Assembly (NCBI GenBank): GCA_035610835.1
Contig: CM069444.1
Coordinates: 372,001-436,000, forward strand
Reading direction: 5' to 3'
Source: Ophiura sarsii
Taxonomy: Eukaryota > Echinodermata > Ophiuroidea > Amphilepidida > Ophiuridae
Length of the DNA: 64,000 nucleotides
Below the pieces are notes generated by a model. The model did not search any database, was not told the DNA's origin, and saw nothing but the letters and a program-made list of their open reading frames with translations. Shown one piece after another: positions 61,391 through 64,000 of this stretch (position 1 is the first letter of the stretch; each line of letters opens with the position of its first letter). Position numbers and translations under genes: made by a program.

Positions 61391-62309
61391 CGAACGTGAC
61401 TAATGAGAATAGGCCGAATATGCCTACACAACAGTATAAGACTAGTGAGGATAGACCGTACATGCCTACACGACGACAGCACATGGCTAAACAGAATGGA
61501 CCGGCGGAAATGTTTACACGACAGTACATGGCTGGTCAGAATAGACCGTATGCATCTTATGTAGATCAAGGTCAAGTGCAGACACATGAGCATCCACCTG
61601 ATGACAAATATTATTCGTCTGGTACCTTTCATCTGCCAAATCCGTACAATCAGTATATAATGGGTATCCAGCAGCTGCACCAACCAAAGGTCCATTTCCG
61701 GTGGATGATAGATTTTCACCCACACATCCGCATCTGAATCAATCGCAGGGAGGAAATGATCCTTATTCTCAACAGCAAGCAGTGTTCGAGTTGGTTTCAA
61801 ATGGGAAAGACTTGCGGGTCCCGATCAAAATTGAAGGGACCCCTTAAATTTGACGATGTATGGAAATGGAAACCTTGAGAAATTCTGTAAATTACATATC
61901 CATCCTTTGCTCACAATATAAATTCATTAAAACTGTCCGTAAAAAAGTAAAATTTTCAAATACCCAAACTTCAGGACCCCTCAATTTCTAGGGGGACCCC
62001 TTAAATTTGTTTTTTGAAGTCCAACGGGGTCCTGAAAAATGCCATGGGACCTCTCACATTTTTGATCCAGTGCTATCCCTGCCATAGAGGAACGGTTACA
62101 GTTCTTCAGGAAGCATGGGTTATGTTTTGGCTGCATGACTGTCACGTGTAAGATGGAATGAGTACAGTGTGGCATGTTAACTAGGCTGTTATGTTGAATT
62201 CGTATTCAAGAAGATAATAAAAATTCCATTGAAATGGAAAGTTGGCGGTCAAAAGGAAATTGCGATATAAGGCAAATAGAAAGAGCAAAAATAGCAACAT
62301 TTGTAAATA

Positions 62310-62420
62310 CGGCTTTAAATGTATCCATTCATATTGAGTTGGGTGGGGGTAGAATTTTTTTTTTTTTTTTTTACTCATCAGGGGGTGATTTTTTTTTTGT
62401 TGCCTGCATAGAGGGTGAAT
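62310..62420. repeat. Truncated inverted copy of the 31048 element
   Basis: 'aatgtatccattcatattga', 'gttgggtgggggtagaattt' and 'actcatcagggggtga' are the reverse complement of the centre of 31048-31350. Neither terminus is present. Confidence 0.75.
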
Positions 62421-62628
62421 AACATCTGGACAGTTGGAGATTTCTCTTTAGTCAAACAAGATAAGCTATTATGTCTCTCTGTTGGGAGTCTAATAACAGC
62501 TCTCTGATTGAATCATCAAGGCTAAACAAATATAGCTTTGACTCCATCACAGACTGCAGGACTGTTAAAATAAACTGCATAGGTACATGTAATTTACAAA
62601 GACTGCAAAATAATTTAGACAATTTTCC

Positions 62629-63260
62629 ATATGAAGAGGTATTTTGCAAAAGGGCTATGGTGCATTTTTTCAAAAAATGAGTTTGATATAGAAATGTATA
62701 GGGAAAAATCATATGTTTCAAGGAAACAAAGTAATTTTTTTCAAAAAGACCTACATCTCATTGTAAACAGCCATTGAAATTGTTGTTTTGTTGCAAAAGG
62801 GCCTGTATCCAGAATTAAATCGGGATACAGGCCCTTTTGCAACAAAACAACTTCAATGGCTGTTTACAATGAGATGTAGGTATTTTTGAAAAAAATGACT
62901 TTATTTCCTTGAAACATATGATTGTGACTTATACATTTCAATATCAAACTTATTTATTTGAAATGATTAAAATAAATGATTTTTTGTGTGTGGTATTTTT
63001 TCTTTATGTACAAACAGATGGAGTTTTGTTGCAAAAGGGCCTACATCCAAATTTTCAAAAAATGTAAACATGATTTAAAAATAAAATAAAACTAGCACAT
63101 TTAAAATTTATTTCAATTTCAATTAGTATGTAGTGCACCTCTTTCATAATCCATTCAGTTTTTCAATTGCTCAACTTGAATATTTAGAAACAGTTTTTTG
63201 ACTTTTTCTCAATAAGAGCCAAAGTGGATGTAGGCCCTTTTGCAAAATACCTCTTCATAT
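62629..63260. mobile_element. Nested foldback element, about 630 bp
   Basis: Outer inverted pair 'atgaagaggtattttgcaaa' (62631) and 'tttgcaaaatacctcttcat' (63239). Inside it, 62709-62921 is a near-perfect hairpin with 'ttttgttgcaaaagggcctg' next to the loop. The word 'gcaaaagggc' or its complement occurs at least five times. Confidence 0.8.
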
Positions 63261-64000
63261 ACTAAAAACAAAATGGCAGCCTCCATGTATATGTGTAGAA
63301 AGACCTAAATGTCCAAGAATATGCAATCTGATGCTATAAGGTTGGCGGTTGCCCCGCCAACCAAAAAGACAAGTAAATACATTTCACAATTTATTGATCA
63401 TGATTATATTTCATGAACCAATAATGACAATAACAATAATATATACAATAACAATACACAATGATTCATATAACCAGATTAATCATACATACAGTAAGCC
63501 CCATGTATGAGTATGATTAATATTCTTTAGCAAATTGATCAAATAAATACACCCAGTTATACCAATGAATTTCTAGTACAGGGATATTTATGTGCGCCAA
63601 GTCGTTTGAAGCTATGTGTGTTTCGAACCAAGATAAAGAACGTGTAGTATTTAGCCCTGTCATGAAATAACTCAACAACAAGTCATCAATAATATTCACT
63701 CTCGTTCCCTGAACGATTGCATTTATTAGTATCGATCTGAACAATACAGGGTGGTCCAAAAAAAAACTATACCCAACTTTGGAGGCCATTTTTTTCCTAG
63801 ATGATAAAATATTTTAGTAATTTGGGTTGCATATTATTAAAGCATATATCGTTGAGCATTATTGGTGAAAATAGGGAAGATATTACATTAATATTTTTTG
63901 AGATATTGCTATTTTTAGCGAGTATGTGTAAAAATGGCTTTTCCACGGGAGCTGTCAATGCATCAACATGCTTGAATATGATATGACACAATAATGTAAT
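63261..64000. other. Right edge of window, no gene recognised
   Basis: AT-rich sequence with a further copy of 'atgaatttctagtacaggga' + 'tatgtgcgccaagtc' (63566-63604), related to 18283, and the terminal-looking word 'acagggtggtccaaaaaaaa' at about 63747. No coding region supported. Confidence 0.4.

Larger units (their letters stand above)
59905..61850 (+). mobile_element. Degenerate BEL/Pao-like gag region
   Basis: A plus-strand coding remnant with 'SISDVKRKAAIKRAELQC', a charged coiled coil, and 'KDYLDIQTEIDVEDAKI', the arrangement seen at the N-terminus of BEL/Pao-type polyproteins. Upstream (59905-60170) are Ser/Thr/Arg-rich repeats. Downstream is a Gln/Asn/Pro-rich repeat region, then after a frameshift 'SQGGNDPYSQQQ', ending near 61850. 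It is broken by stops, frameshifts and an inserted foldback (60171-60297). No protease, RT or LTR was identified. Confidence 0.55.

Noticed and set aside
61069..61800. 243-codon minus-strand frame rich in 'LCRQFCSVLTSHV'
   Set aside because: Antisense of the 42-bp gag-like repeat. The plus frame has the expected composition and context.

Overview
This is metazoan genomic DNA: AT-rich, intron-dominated, and crowded with microsatellites, minisatellites, foldback/MITE-like DNA elements and decayed retrotransposons (RTE-like and CR1/L2-like LINEs, a Penelope-like remnant, a BEL/Pao-like gag). The repeat mix and the host proteins suggest a marine invertebrate, perhaps a deuterostome such as an echinoderm or hemichordate. 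I cannot name the species. One run of 100 N (10402-10501) is an assembly gap.

Two host genes can be assembled, both on the minus strand. (1) A complete 4-hydroxyphenylpyruvate dioxygenase gene (HPD, tyrosine catabolism) runs from its start codon at 53690-53692 down to its stop at 15125-15127. It has 13 coding exons, all introns are GT-AG, the phases are consistent throughout, the product is 387 residues, and the Fe(II) facial triad is intact (H186, H269, E352). (2) The last three exons of a C-factor/sniffer-like short-chain dehydrogenase/reductase lie at 357-5649. Its NAD(P)-binding first exon(s) were not found, and its middle exon lacks one base in a homopolymer run.

The most striking feature is in the last HPD intron. 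The 3' end of exon 12, carrying the codon for the iron-ligand glutamate and the exon's own splice donor, is amplified into a 74-bp minisatellite. The result is 26 consecutive copies of the same 5' splice site (15533-17390) in front of the single final acceptor. The neighbouring SDR gene shows a smaller parallel: a 39-bp tandem duplication derived from its middle exon, which still carries the base missing from the gene copy.

Layout: 1-243 SGNH-hydrolase-like fragment; 357-5649 SDR exons and introns with foldbacks; 5650-15124 intergenic (hAT-like MITE, gap, LINE tail, Penelope-like remnant, 22-bp minisatellite); 15125-53692 HPD, whose introns hold the 74-bp and 64-bp minisatellites, three LINE fragments, TTAA-flanked foldbacks, hAT-like MITEs with poly-G/C tracts and tRNA-like sequence; 53693-64000 upstream flank with a CpG-rich patch, a tRNA-Asn-like sequence with a duplicated leader, a degenerate BEL/Pao-like gag region and a nested foldback. 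HPD and the SDR share orientation, but nothing suggests a functional link.
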